DNA of 64,000 bases from Roridomyces roridus (lineage: Eukaryota > Basidiomycota > Agaricomycetes > Agaricales > Mycenaceae), in the NCBI GenBank assembly GCA_029378245.1, contig JARKIF010000031.1, positions 248,001-312,000 of the forward strand, written 5' to 3'. The position numbers were made by a program, and so were the translations under genes. The notes below the pieces were generated by a model, which saw only the letters and a program-made list of their open reading frames with translations, did not search any database and was not told where the DNA came from. Below are positions 21,484 through 31,336 of the stretch, piece after piece (position 1 is the stretch's first letter; each line of letters begins with the position of its first letter).

Positions 21484-22477
21484 TAGTGCTCGAGAGGCTG
21501 GCCAGTATGCAGACTGAATAATTTTCTTGTCGTTTGGTGCGATTCAGCACCATGCACTTGTACAGAATAATATTTAATACGTTGGTTCGTCGTCCATGAA
21601 GTCTGTCTCGGAGAAGGCGGTTTCTTCCCCGCGGCGTGGCCGACTTGCCGACCGCTCCGGGTATGTTTCTTGCCATTCCTGCTTCGAAGCCACAAGCTCG
21701 GGACCCTCGAGAAGGGAGAGAGTCGTTTCAATATCCAGGTTCATCATCGCCCGAGAAAACAAGCAAGCTACATAAGTAATATGTACGAGTACACTGCAAA
21801 ACTGCACCCGTCAAACTCGCCCTGTAATCCCCAGCCGAAGATCTCCAGAAAACTGACACCACACAAGGCAAAAAAAAAGCATGGAGAGAGAATCGCAGAC
21901 GAACCTCGAAACTATTTCGACTCAAGGGCTGAGAGCGGCCTCCTTCATTTCAAGCAAACGTTTCCATGGTGGTAGACCACAGAGCGCGGGCAGCTTGTCC
22001 CAGAGCGCCTGGTCCGCATCGTTGTGTGCTTTGACTATGGCGCCGTAACAAACTGAGCAGCATTCGACCTTCAGGGTCTGGTGCTCCTGCTCGGACATCC
22101 CCAACGGATCGGAATCTCCGCATCTTGTGTATGCTCTCTCTTGCATCGACGCCATGGCCTTGCGGCGAGCCGTTTGACAAGAGTAGCGATTCGCGGATCT
22201 GCAGCCCGCGCTCGCTTCCGGAGAGTGAAGAAGAGATACGATATGGTGTGATTCGTGAGATATGAGAATGCTGCTGCGGAGAAATAAAAGCTGGTCCGGT
22301 GCGCTGAGCTTTGTGGCGTGCCGCTTATATGCAGGACAATCAAGAATTTGCTGGATTCGTTTGGGATCTGTCGCCGCCAAAAGGTAAAATGCGGAAGGAA
22401 GCATCCACAGAGCTTCTAGCTCGCGCAATATTTCGATGGCGAGAACTAGATGGGCACGATCAGCCGCCTCGTCAATA

Positions 22478-22787
22478 GAGACTTTGCGGTCAGCCACCAG
22501 AAGCCACCTGGTGACTCCAACGGCATGCGGTAACGAGTGGCTACGTCATCCGGTGGCCGACTGGTGGCTGCCTTTCCGTATGCCAGTGCCTCGTTATTTC
22601 CCCTGATACACCCCGAAATCCTTCAGTTTCCATCCTCAACAATATTCTGGAAGTCAGATTGAGGAGGCAGAGCAACTGGGTACCCTCACCTTTGAATTCA
22701 ACCATCGGAGTCCAGCCATCAGCTATGACGTAGCCACCCGGAATCGCATGCCGCTGGAGCCACCCGGGTGGCCCACCGCAAAGTCTC
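22478..22787. mobile_element. 310-bp MITE-like element with long inverted repeats
   Basis: The first about 72 bp (22478-22549, starting GAGACTTTGCGG) are an imperfect inverted copy of the last about 63 bp (22725-22787, ending CCGCAAAGTCTC). Shared inner blocks are GGCATGCG and GTGGCTACGTCAT. The element lies at the left edge of the DNA that interrupts BTB copy G. It carries no protein. A TA precedes the left end; no clean target duplication is visible at the right. Confidence 0.65.
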
Positions 22788-23746
22788 ACTGCGTTTTGGG
22801 AAAACTGGCCTTGCTACGGAAAGGGTACGAGATAATTAAACTATCCAATCTGTCCATGCCATGGCGGGATCAATAATCCATGGGTGGACTGGCCGAAAAC
22901 TAGGTGAGCCAGTCCCATACCTGGCCACCGATGGCCATTCGATCAAGCTACCCCGTGGACAGATTGACTAGCCCGGCATGGCCAGGGTGACTACATAATG
23001 GGACAGGCTGAAAATCTGCACCATATACACAGCGGCGACAGCGCACATTCCGCTCATTTCAATAGCCCGAATTCATGCCATGGAAGATTCAAATGCAATC
23101 TATTGCCTCGAAAGTTGAACCTACACGAAATACAACATCCCCGCGAGACGACGCTACAGTGCTAACTAGCCCGGTTGCTCTCCATCCGTTCGACCCCTAT
23201 ACGAGCGGCCTGTGCGCGCTTCTACTTCCCACCATGAGAATATCAGGCCTCCGGGGATTTGGCGCGAGAGGAGCACTAGTGATAAAATGGCGGACGTACC
23301 GGAGGATGCAAGCTTAATGCAACCGGCGTATTTTGGAGTAAACGTACCTTGGAGCATTCGAAGGCCGCCGTCGAGACTCGTGCAAAGTAGAAGGCGGGCG
23401 GATCGGGGTAGTGGAAGCTGGGAGGAAAATGGTGAAGTGACGGTCTGAGAGAATATTTATGAGAAGGGTAGCCGAGCTGGCCCAGGGAGCCATGACAATC
23501 AAAGACGGTAAATCCACCCACGAGCTAGGTTCCAAGACATTCGAGTTGTCCGCGGGGTTGGCCAAATGAGCCAGATTTTCTCGCCAGTTATGGGCAGATC
23601 GGAGGATCCTCAGTATGGCCGTACGGTGGCCAGATTCCGAGGCCAGGTGAGCCAGAGAAATAGATGTCTGGGCTATATCACAAAGCTCACCTGTCCACGG
23701 GGGTATCCAGATTGCACTAGCTTGATTAGAGATCTCTAATCAAGCT
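22788..23746. mobile_element. Remaining insert DNA in BTB copy G, with further inverted repeats
   Basis: This stretch has no recognisable gene. CCCCGTGGACAG near 22964 is mirrored by CTGTCCACGGGG near 23691, and TGGCCA/GTGGCC motifs recur throughout. The right edge is a perfect 28-bp palindrome at 23719-23746. Together with the MITE it forms the composite insert that splits the BTB gene. Classification beyond a non-autonomous, TIR-type repeat is not possible by eye. Confidence 0.5.
23719..23746. repeat. Perfect 28-bp palindrome at an insert/BTB junction
   Basis: The left arm AGCTTGATTAGAGA is followed directly by its exact reverse complement TCTCTAATCAAGCT, with no spacer (centre between 23732 and 23733). 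The right arm is still in BTB reading frame, so the palindrome straddles the breakpoint. Confidence 0.85.
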
Positions 23747-24214
23747 CCCCTTGTTATCTCTGAAATCGACCAAAGTCGTGGAAAAGTACGACTCCATATG
23801 CACCAGAGCGCGACGTCGAAGATATTCCACAGCATATTTGTTGCTGAGACGCAGTATCGAGACGACGGTGCAAAGATCGGTCTTGACAGGGTAGTTTTCA
23901 AAAAATCTGTGTGCGTCAAAATCATGTTCCGCGCGAGGCTGAGGTGAAACGTACGACGAATCAAAGATTGCCCGTAGAAAGACGGTAACGTCCTCGGCAT
24001 CGTCGGGAAGTTTCACGACAGGGCAGCCTTCCATGGTCTCCGCGTCCGCAGGCTGGGACAACGAGAGCATGCCCTGGAAAATGGGAGAACGAGCCGCCAA
24101 GAAGCCTCCGTACACGCGGAAGAGACGGCTTCCGGCCTGGATTATGAGATTCCCATCCGGAAAAGGCAACTCTGGGACTCGAGTGAGTGCGTCGGTGCTT
24201 TGGTCGACGTCCAT

Positions 24215-24284
24215 GAAGAAAGGTGGCGATGACTCGGAGATCTTATCCGGATCCGCCACACGTGGCAGCTTGTCTCAAACCGCC
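24215..24284. promoter_or_regulatory. 70-bp divergent promoter between BTB copy G and F-box copy 2
   Basis: The start codons at 24214 (minus, BTB) and 24285 (plus, F-box) are separated by only 70 bp, so both must share one promoter region or have overlapping 5' ends. No TATA-like motif is obvious. BTB copy G is now broken by insertions but F-box copy 2 is intact. Confidence 0.55.
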
Positions 24285-25499
24285 ATGGTCCTGACGCGAC
24301 GCGCCTATAAGGCCCGCATGCTCATCACTCGGTGGCTTCCCAACGAAGTCCTCGCCGAGATCATTGAGCACTTGCCCAGAGAAGACCAAGCCACGCTATG
24401 CCGAGCCTCCAAACTTTTCCATGCGCTCACGCTGCCCGTTCTCACCCGGACAGTCGCTTTCGCTATGAATCAAGTCGTCAAATCATCTCCCTGGATATAC
24501 TTTTGCTTGGGGGTGGTGGAGCACCCGGAACGAGGAGCCGCCGTGCGATCCTTCACGTTCACAGATCTGTATGGTTATCTACTTTTTGCGAAAGTTTTCT
24601 TACAGTCTGCCCAGGACCTATCGCCCCAAATACCGCGACTCTGCCTACGTTTTACTGTTTGATTCATTGGCGCTGATGAACGGACTCGAATATCTATCTC
24701 TTGACTCGTACGCTGCCGCTGAAATAATCCTGCCCGAACTCGCTCGCCTCACCTTTCCGCGGCTCACCAGCTTTCGTCTCACGGTGTCGGAAAGGGAGAC
24801 CAGGGGCTCGGACGTGGCCGAGTTTCTAACTCGTCACCTCACTCTGACTCGGCTCCGTCTTTGGGACGTGGATTCCACTCGCCACCCCGTCCGATCCTCC
24901 GACTGGACCAATCCTTTCCTCCCAAACATCCAGCATTACTGCGGACCTCCCGAGTTTCTTCACGGATTCTCCACGCGCAGTCTGCAATCGGCATGGATTA
25001 TCACACCAGATTCTCGCAACCTCAAGGCTGTTAGGTCGCTAATGGATCCGGAGCAGCCATTTGCCCTCACCACTATTACCCGTCACGGAGAAACGGAGAC
25101 AGACCTTGCCTCAGTGGCGAAGGACTTGTCGTCTGTCACAAGTCTTCAAATTTTACGCTGGGTGATCAGCAGGGTCGATCTGGTAATCCTTTGTCCTCAA
25201 CGATCGTAGAAGATTCTCATTCCGATCAGGTGCAAATGAACCAGGTTACAAGCTACCTTGCCCGGCTCACGCGCCTCAAATATTTTACTCTGGGAAATTT
25301 TAATCATGGGGATTACTTCGAAGGTTTCGTCATGGACGCAAGCAGAGACCCGCAAGTGATAGAAACATGGGCAGAGGCTTGTCCCACTCTCAAATCTTGC
25401 TGTCTGTCTCTGAAAGCTTGGAGAAAAGCGGAGGGAGGATGGGAAGAATGTACAAAAGAGACATACGACATTGAGGCGGGGTTTGTTACGTTTGATTGA
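24285..25499 (+). CDS. F-box-like/LRR-type protein, copy 2 (intact, 369 aa)
   Basis: Three exons (24285-24568, 24606-25161, 25230-25499) keep one frame. The N-terminus MVLTRRAYKARMLITRW leads into an F-box-like motif: LPNEVLAEIIEHLPREDQAT, LCRASKLFHALTLPVL. The rest is a leucine-rich, probably solenoid, region with repeats such as FLTRHLTLTRLRLW and LPNIQHYCGPPEFL, ending in a conserved tail: ACPTLKSCC, WRKAEGGWEE and GFVTFD. F-box proteins bind Skp1 through the motif and a substrate through the repeat region, feeding Cullin-1 ligases; which substrate is unknown. It has no lesion and is the best intact reference for the family in this window. Confidence 0.82.
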
Positions 25500-25652
25500 A
25501 AGACTGTCGGCGCATGTGTATTCTTTTGAAACATGATGGGATTTCCTCGTCGTAGACATGGTGCTGAGGTGTCGGGTATCCGACTTCCTTTCTTGGTTCT
25601 GAGACGTTCTTTGTGGATGCGTGTTTGCCAACTCCTGTTTTCTACCACCACC

Positions 25653-26340
25653 ATGGTCCTTACACGTTCGCAAGCCGCAAGCCGCATGCGTATTACCAGA
25701 TGGCCTCCAAACGAAGTGCTCGCCGAGCTCACCCGGCTCTTGCCCAAAGCTGCCCAAGCGGCTCTCTGCCGGACTTCCAAGCTTTTTCATGCACTCGCCC
25801 TTCCCATCCTCAGCCGGTCCGTTTTCCTTTCCACGGGTCGTTTGAAGGCACTGGAAGCCTTTTGCTCCGGAATGATTCAAAATCCGGAGCGAGCAACTGC
25901 CCTTCGCTCTCTCACATTCTGGAGCAAGTCGTATGTGCCCGCCCACTTCACTCGTTCCGCAGACTCATCATGACCGCCGACCGTAGTCCTGGAGCTAATA
26001 TTCATCAATACGACGTGCTCATCGAGGTGATAAAGCTCATGACAAAGCTGGAGAATCTAATGTTTTCCGAGGACTCGACCGCAGCTCATCACTTGGCCCG
26101 CGGCTCTCTTCGCTCACCTTCCCAGACCTAAAGGGCTTCTACGTGCTTCTATGTCACTCTGGTCCTCGGGGACTCGATCTTTGGGAATTTTTGTGTCGTC
26201 ACCCTACACTGTCAGCCACCTTTTCCTGTTGGAGTATCCTCGGCAGTACACTTGGGGTGGACCTCTCCTGTCCAACATTCGACAATATCAGGGAGTGGAC
26301 TACCCTCAGTTCTTTGTGTTTGTAGCGTCGGATTTTTCTA
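25653..26340 (+). pseudogene. F-box-like protein, copy 3, frameshifted and truncated
   Basis: The start MVLTRSQAASRMRITRWPPN at 25653 and the F-box-like motif (EVLAELTRLLPKAAQAALCR) are intact, as is FCSGMIQNPERATALRSLTF. Beyond the expected first intron the frame changes at least twice: LMFSEDSTAAHHLA, then SLTFPDLKGFYVLL in a second frame, then EYPRQYTWGGPLLSNIRQYQ in a third. The last third of the protein and the conserved tail are missing; about 90 bp later the leader of copy 4 begins. A truncated F-box-only product could still be made. Confidence 0.7.
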
Positions 26341-26427
26341 GGCCCAATTTACCCGGACCGACTTTCCTTTCCTGTCCAAAGACGTTCTTTGTGGATATTT
26401 ATTTGTCCACCCTTGCCTCTCACCATC

Positions 26428-27728
26428 ATGGTCCTGACGCGGAGTGCTTCAAGAGCACGGATGCGCATCACTCGATGGCTTCCCAACGAGGTGCTTACTG
26501 AAATCATCCGGCACGCCCGCCGCGCAGACCAAATGACCCTCTGTCGGGCTTCCAAATTGTTTCACGCCCTCGTGTTACCCATCCTTAGCCAGTCGATTGA
26601 TTTGTGGACGAATCGGCCCTCCTCTTTGAAAGAATTCTGTCTGAGTCTCGTCAAAAACCCCGAGCGAGCGGTGTACACGCGGTCCATTAGCATAATCAAC
26701 GAGTACGTGCTCGCTTGCTTTGAAATACTCTCCTGATTCCTATGGCAGCGGAGCCTGTACCTTTGCTTTAGACTTGCTCATGCAGACAATGCAGCTCATG
26801 GGAAGAATTCAAAAATTCTGCTTGAACGAAGGTCGGACGAGCGATGAGCAGCTTACCTACACGGTTGCCTCTCGCCTCGCCTCGCTCAGTTTCCCCCATC
26901 TCACACATCTTTCCGCGATACAAACAAATGGCAATCCCTCAATTGCGCCTCTCCGCGACTTTTTGGGTCGCCACCCCACGATCACCCATCTCTGCATGTT
27001 GGACCACGACAAAGACTCTGATTGGAGCGGAATTCACCTACCCAATCTTCGACAGTACCTCGGCGCGGACAAGCCCGACTTTCTCGGTGCCCTACGACTG
27101 CGACCTCTGCACTGCCTGAAGGAGGCTAAGATCATGTGGTCCAGTTGGGACATCGAACCTACTCTTGAGCCGCTGGGCTCGATGCCCGTCCCTCATCTCC
27201 CTTTCGTTTTTTCGAGCAATGTCATCATTTGGGACACAAATCACCTCAGCCGGACTCTCGCCTCACTTTCTGTGCACATGCCCTATATGACCAGTTTCCA
27301 AATACGAAGTTGGCATACGGAAACGATGGGTTTGGTGAGTCCAGCCTAACTAGAGTCCGAAGACCACTTCTCAATTGATCCGCCTCAGGAAACTATCCAG
27401 AGGATCACAGCACACCTACCGGCGTTCACGAAACTCGTCTACCTTGCGCTGGATTATGTTCAAAGCGAAGATCTATACGTTGCGTCCGCCGTTCAGGATG
27501 AACAAGCCCTGTACACTTGGACAGATGTTTGTCCGACTTTGAAAGCATGTTGCCTCGCGATCGGTACGTATCGCATGCCAAATGCTTGCAGGTGTGGCTT
27601 ACTGGGCGTAACTAGGAGCAACGGCCTGGCGAAAAGTTGGCGAGTCCGGCGAGATGCGGTGGGAGATATATCCTAGGGCGGATTTCGAGGCAGAGGCCGG
27701 ATTTGTCGCATTTGAAGAAGGTGCCTGA
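26428..27728 (+). CDS. F-box-like/LRR-type protein, copy 4 (intact, 382 aa)
   Basis: Four exons (26428-26702, 26749-27334, 27389-27563, 27616-27728) sum to 383 codons with all phases agreeing. N-terminus MVLTRSASRARMRITRW; F-box-like motif LPNEVLTEIIRHARRADQMT and LCRASKLFHALVLPIL. The leucine-rich part includes LASLSFPHLTHLSAIQ and FLGRHPTITHLCML. The tail reads VCPTLKACCLAIG, then ATAWRKVGESGEMRW and GFVAFEEGA. The leader GTTCTTTGTGGAT before the ATG is nearly the same as before copy 3, so the two are tandem duplicates. Predicted to be an SCF adaptor in nucleus or cytoplasm. Confidence 0.82.
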
Positions 27729-27793
27729 AGCAAATTCCACAAGCTATGATACAGCGAGAACACCTATGATACATCTTTGAAGTAACTCCAAAT

Positions 27794-28599
27794 TTAAGCC
27801 ACCTCGACGCCGCCAACGGTAACAGCGATCCGCAGGGGAAAGGGAGAAATGCCAGCGGCATTGGTGATTGGGGGTACCGCTGAACGGCCCTTGTCCGATA
27901 ATGTGTGTGTGACCATCGTTTGGACGGCCTTGGTGAGCGTCGCACCGAGCGTGTTGAGGAATTGTTGTCGATCTGCGGGCGGATGAGTCTACGGAGCGAG
28001 GGGAGAAGGAGTACGGACCATGCCCGGATTTGGGCTGACGGAGCTCGGCGTTTATGATCCTGCAGTGCGTCGAGTCGGCGCTGGAAGGCAGAGTGGACGA
28101 ACGCACCATTGCTCCCAAGGGACGTCCTCCTCGCCCATGTACACTTGAAACCACGACTTCTTGGGCCGTTTCTCGGAGAACGTGACGGTGATCTGAGCTT
28201 CTATGAGGGATTCGTGGCTCGATTGCGAGAAGAGCAAGACGCACCTGGCCCCTCTTACTCGCCCCGTTCTCGACTCCACGCCAAAAGGCTTCCACCTTGT
28301 CGTTGACAAGTGTCTCCATCTCCGGATCGGATACGCCGGGCTGAGGGGTCGGAAGGTCAACGGAGACGGGAGAGGGATCACAGGCACGCTCCGGACCATG
28401 GTGACATCGAGTACTTCGAAGGTCTGCGGCTTGACGGTGCCAAAGAGGCGGTGGAAGAGGATTGCGTGGAGGATGGCTTGGAGCACCTCCTTGGTCGTGT
28501 GACGGTCCAGGATCTAGCTCAAGGTTCATCGGGAGTGGCAAACTGGAAGCAAGAGGGTCGTGCCAAGTCTATCGTTATTGTCGGATGTGGGTCGCTCAT
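27794..28599 (-). CDS. ATG101: Autophagy protein Atg101 (182 aa)
   Basis: Six exons (28564-28599, 28397-28513, 28259-28340, 28107-28200, 28019-28059, 27794-27972) sum to 183 codons. It starts MSDPHPTITIDL and continues ILDRHTTKEVLQAILHAILF and HRLFGTVKPQTFEVLDVTM, the diagnostic Atg101 N-terminus. The HORMA core follows: ITVTFSEKRPKK, then SWFQVYMGEEDVPWEQW, where the Trp-Phe pair fits the WF finger. The C-terminal helix and strand are TLGATLTKAVQTMV and GISPFPLRIAVTVGG. Atg101 pairs with Atg13 in the Atg1/ULK initiation complex and is missing from budding yeast. Intron 1 (28514-28563) appears to use a GC donor; every GT alternative puts a stop in frame. Confidence 0.9.
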
Positions 28600-29003
28600 C
28601 AGGAAGAAGACAAGTCTAAAAGCGGAAGGGCGGTGATGGCATGCTTTGCTCCTCCCGCCGCCACCAGTGATCATTCTTCTTGCCAGGGCGCTCTGGGCCT
28701 GACATCTGCCGGGAGCACCATCAAGCTGACCCACCCCGCCGCCGAACCTCCCTGACAACCACGGCCGTGGTAGTACAAGCATGAATTGTTTGTGTGGGTC
28801 CTCTAGAGTCTATGCATGGCTGCCGCCTGCGCGAAGGGCATCCTTCTTTCCCAGCCGTCGATCTTTGGAAGTCATCTTGCTGACCGACGATAAACCCACC
28901 CCCAGTTCCCATAGCCCGCCCGAGAAGCTTGACATGTATCACGCGAGGTTGCTTTAAATACCGCCCCCACTTCACTCTCCGTCTCTCTGTTTTCCTCCAA
29001 CGC
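28600..29003. promoter_or_regulatory. Divergent promoter region between ATG101 and the flavin monooxygenase
   Basis: 404 bp separate the two outward-facing start codons. TTTAAATA at 28953-28960, 44 bp before the ATG at 29004, is a TATA-like candidate for the plus-strand gene. No gene was supported inside the gap. Confidence 0.4.
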
Positions 29004-31314
29004 ATGCACTCTCACGACATCGTCATCATTGGTGCAGGGTATGTGTTCCGTTCACTCCCCTTCAGAAGCCTCACATAGTCTCCAGGATTGGTGGGGTGAC
29101 ACTAGCCGTCCGGCTGAAGCGTCAGCTTGGGAGGGAGTTTGTTGACTTCAAGGTGAGGACGTTCTCGACGCGTGAACTCTTCACATAACCTTTGTGAAAC
29201 CTACAGATCTTCGAAAAGACGGCTGGGATTGGTGGGACGTGGCGGGACAACGTCTATCCGGTGCGTCGACAAGGCAGTCTTTCTCGGCTTTTCATTCAGT
29301 GGAAACAGGGAGCCTCATCCGACACTTCCATCCATTTCTACTCCCTCTTCTCCGACCTGAGCCCCGATTGGCCGTCGACGCACGGCTCACAGCCAGACAC
29401 GTTGGCATACTGGGAAAAGTTGGCTAACAAGTACAATATCAACCGACACATCGCGTTCAACACCCTGGTCGTCTCTGCCACTTGGGACGCAAAGGAAAGC
29501 GTGTGGTACGTCGTGACGGAGGACGCCAAAGGGAATCAGTCGACCACCAAGGCTAAGATTGTCATCTCTGCCATTGGTTTCCTCGAAGTGCCACGAGTTC
29601 CGAATATCCCTGGGCTCGCCTCGTTCAGAGGCTCCCTCTTCCACTCCGCACGGTGGGATACCGAGTTGGATTTGCGCAACAAGCGTATTGCAGTCGTTGG
29701 GAATGGGGCATCTGGGTGCGTGAGCCTCTATTTCGGCCGATATCCTAGCTCATTCGTATCGCCAGGACGCAATTCATCCCGAAAATCACTCAAGATCCGT
29801 CGGTAAATGTGACAAACTTCTGTCGGACGCCAAATTGGTACCTCCCGAATGTAGGCAGCGGCGAACTCGGCTGAATGTCAATTGACGTTGCTGACAGATT
29901 AGAGCGGACTATGGCCCATGGAAGAGATGGGCTTTTAGGAACGTTCCTTTTGCAATGCGTTTGACGTACATCTGGCAATGGTGCCAGGTTGGTGGTTGTC
30001 GCTATACTGCTCGACGTTCATTTATCTCTCGCAGGCAGAGATGTTGTACTTTACGGTGTTTCAGCATCGCTTCCTTGCCAGCGGGTTCAAAAAGGTATTG
30101 TCTTTTTCCCGTGACGAAAGTGCTGTGTTCGACCATCCTAGCTCGCAAAAGGCTACATTTCGCAGACCGCGCCCGCCGAGTACGTGCCGCACCTTATACC
30201 CAATTACAGTGCGTTCCAATTTCTTGATCTTGAATTACCAAACGAACTTATGGCTCGCAGCCCTCGGATGCAAACGTCTGTTGTTCGACAACAATTACCT
30301 CGCCGCTTTACACCGGCCGAATCTTTCTCTGAACTGGGAGGGGATCCAAAAGGTCGAGGAGGGCGGGCTTGTCACTCGCAAGGGTGCGTTTCTTCGATAC
30401 CACAGAGTATGCACTCGTGATATTTCTTGCTTCAAGGCGAAAAAATGCCGTTTGATGTTATGATCTTTGCGACGGGTTTCGTTTCGGTGGGTTCCTCTTC
30501 TGCTGGTGTTGTGCAATAAACTGAAAGAAATTCAGGACCGCTTCCCGCTGGACATCCGTGGCCAGGGAGGGAAGAGCATTCAACAGTATTACGACACTCA
30601 AGGTGGCCCGAAGGGATATCTGGGTACGGCTATCCCTGGGTTCCCGAACTTGTTCATGCTGGCGGGTGAGTAACGCGCTTTGTGGCTTTTGGATGGAGAA
30701 CTGAACATTATCTAGGCCCTAACACCGCGAGTGGACACATCTCTCTCGTGTACACGGAGGCGTTGCAGGTTCGTGATCAGTTCATATAGTCTCATCCAGA
30801 TATCGACTTACTTGAACAGATTGACTACATTATGCAATTCGTGAAACCCCTCCTCACCAAAGCCGTCACCTCCTTCGAAGTCACACACGCCGCTACGAAC
30901 AAGTACGACGCGACCATCCAAAGGATGCTCTCTCGCTCCGTCTTCGTCACTTGCAACTCGTGGTACCGCGTCGGCGGGACCGGGAAGAACACGTCTATAT
31001 TCCCGGGGCCTGGGATGCTATTCTGGTGGTGGACGCGTCAGGCGCGGTGGAGTGATTATCAAATCACGGGCAGGACGGGGAGGTGGACGAGGAAGGTGTG
31101 GGGTGAACGGGCTTGGTGGTTGGTTTCGAGGGTGGGCGTGCTGGCGCTCTTGTTGCGCATGGGGTCGCCGAGGCACTTTGACCTCGTGAGGAGTTATGGG
31201 GAGATTCTCGTGCGGAATTTGGCGGAGAGGGAGGGGGTTAAGAGGGTTGTTGAGGTCGTGCGAGAGATGGTTGTGGATGTGTATGGGAAGATACAGTCCG
31301 TGGCACGCGTTTAG
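29004..31314 (+). CDS. Flavin-containing monooxygenase, Baeyer-Villiger type
   Basis: A gene of about twelve exons starting [12 protein letters not shown] at 29004, with the first FAD-binding glycine motif completed by exon 2 ([11 protein letters not shown]). Further family landmarks: [20 protein letters not shown], then [12 protein letters not shown], which matches the BVMO fingerprint F-x-G-x3-H-x3-W-D. A second glycine motif follows ([12 protein letters not shown]), then [14 protein letters not shown] and [17 protein letters not shown]. The long C-terminal segment ([12 protein letters not shown] to QSVARV) is charged and helical. Such enzymes insert one oxygen of O2 into ketones or sulfides using NADPH and FAD; the substrate is not predictable. 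No lesion. It converges with the dioxygenase gene: their stop codons are 22 bp apart. Confidence 0.85.
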
Positions 31315-31336
31315 GTGAACAAATGCTAACTACAGT

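Larger units (their letters stand above)
21922..24214 (-). pseudogene. BTB/POZ protein, copy G, split by inserted repeats
   Basis: The N-terminal half is at about 23747-24214 (ATG at 24214, MDVDQSTDALTRVPELPF). It carries a BTB domain, the family intron, LRLSNKYAVEYLRRRALVHM, and runs into DFRDNKGSL. The C-terminal half is at 21922 to about 22477 (SIDEAADRAHLVLAIEILRE, LEALWMLPSAFYLL, then C-x2-C CSVC and LWDKLPALCGLPPWKRLLEM). Between them lie about 1.26 kb of non-BTB sequence holding inverted repeats. In the related copy J the two halves are continuous. G, I and J form a subgroup with an AETD/LSAPDQ-type middle. I could not place the breakpoints to the base. Confidence 0.8.
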
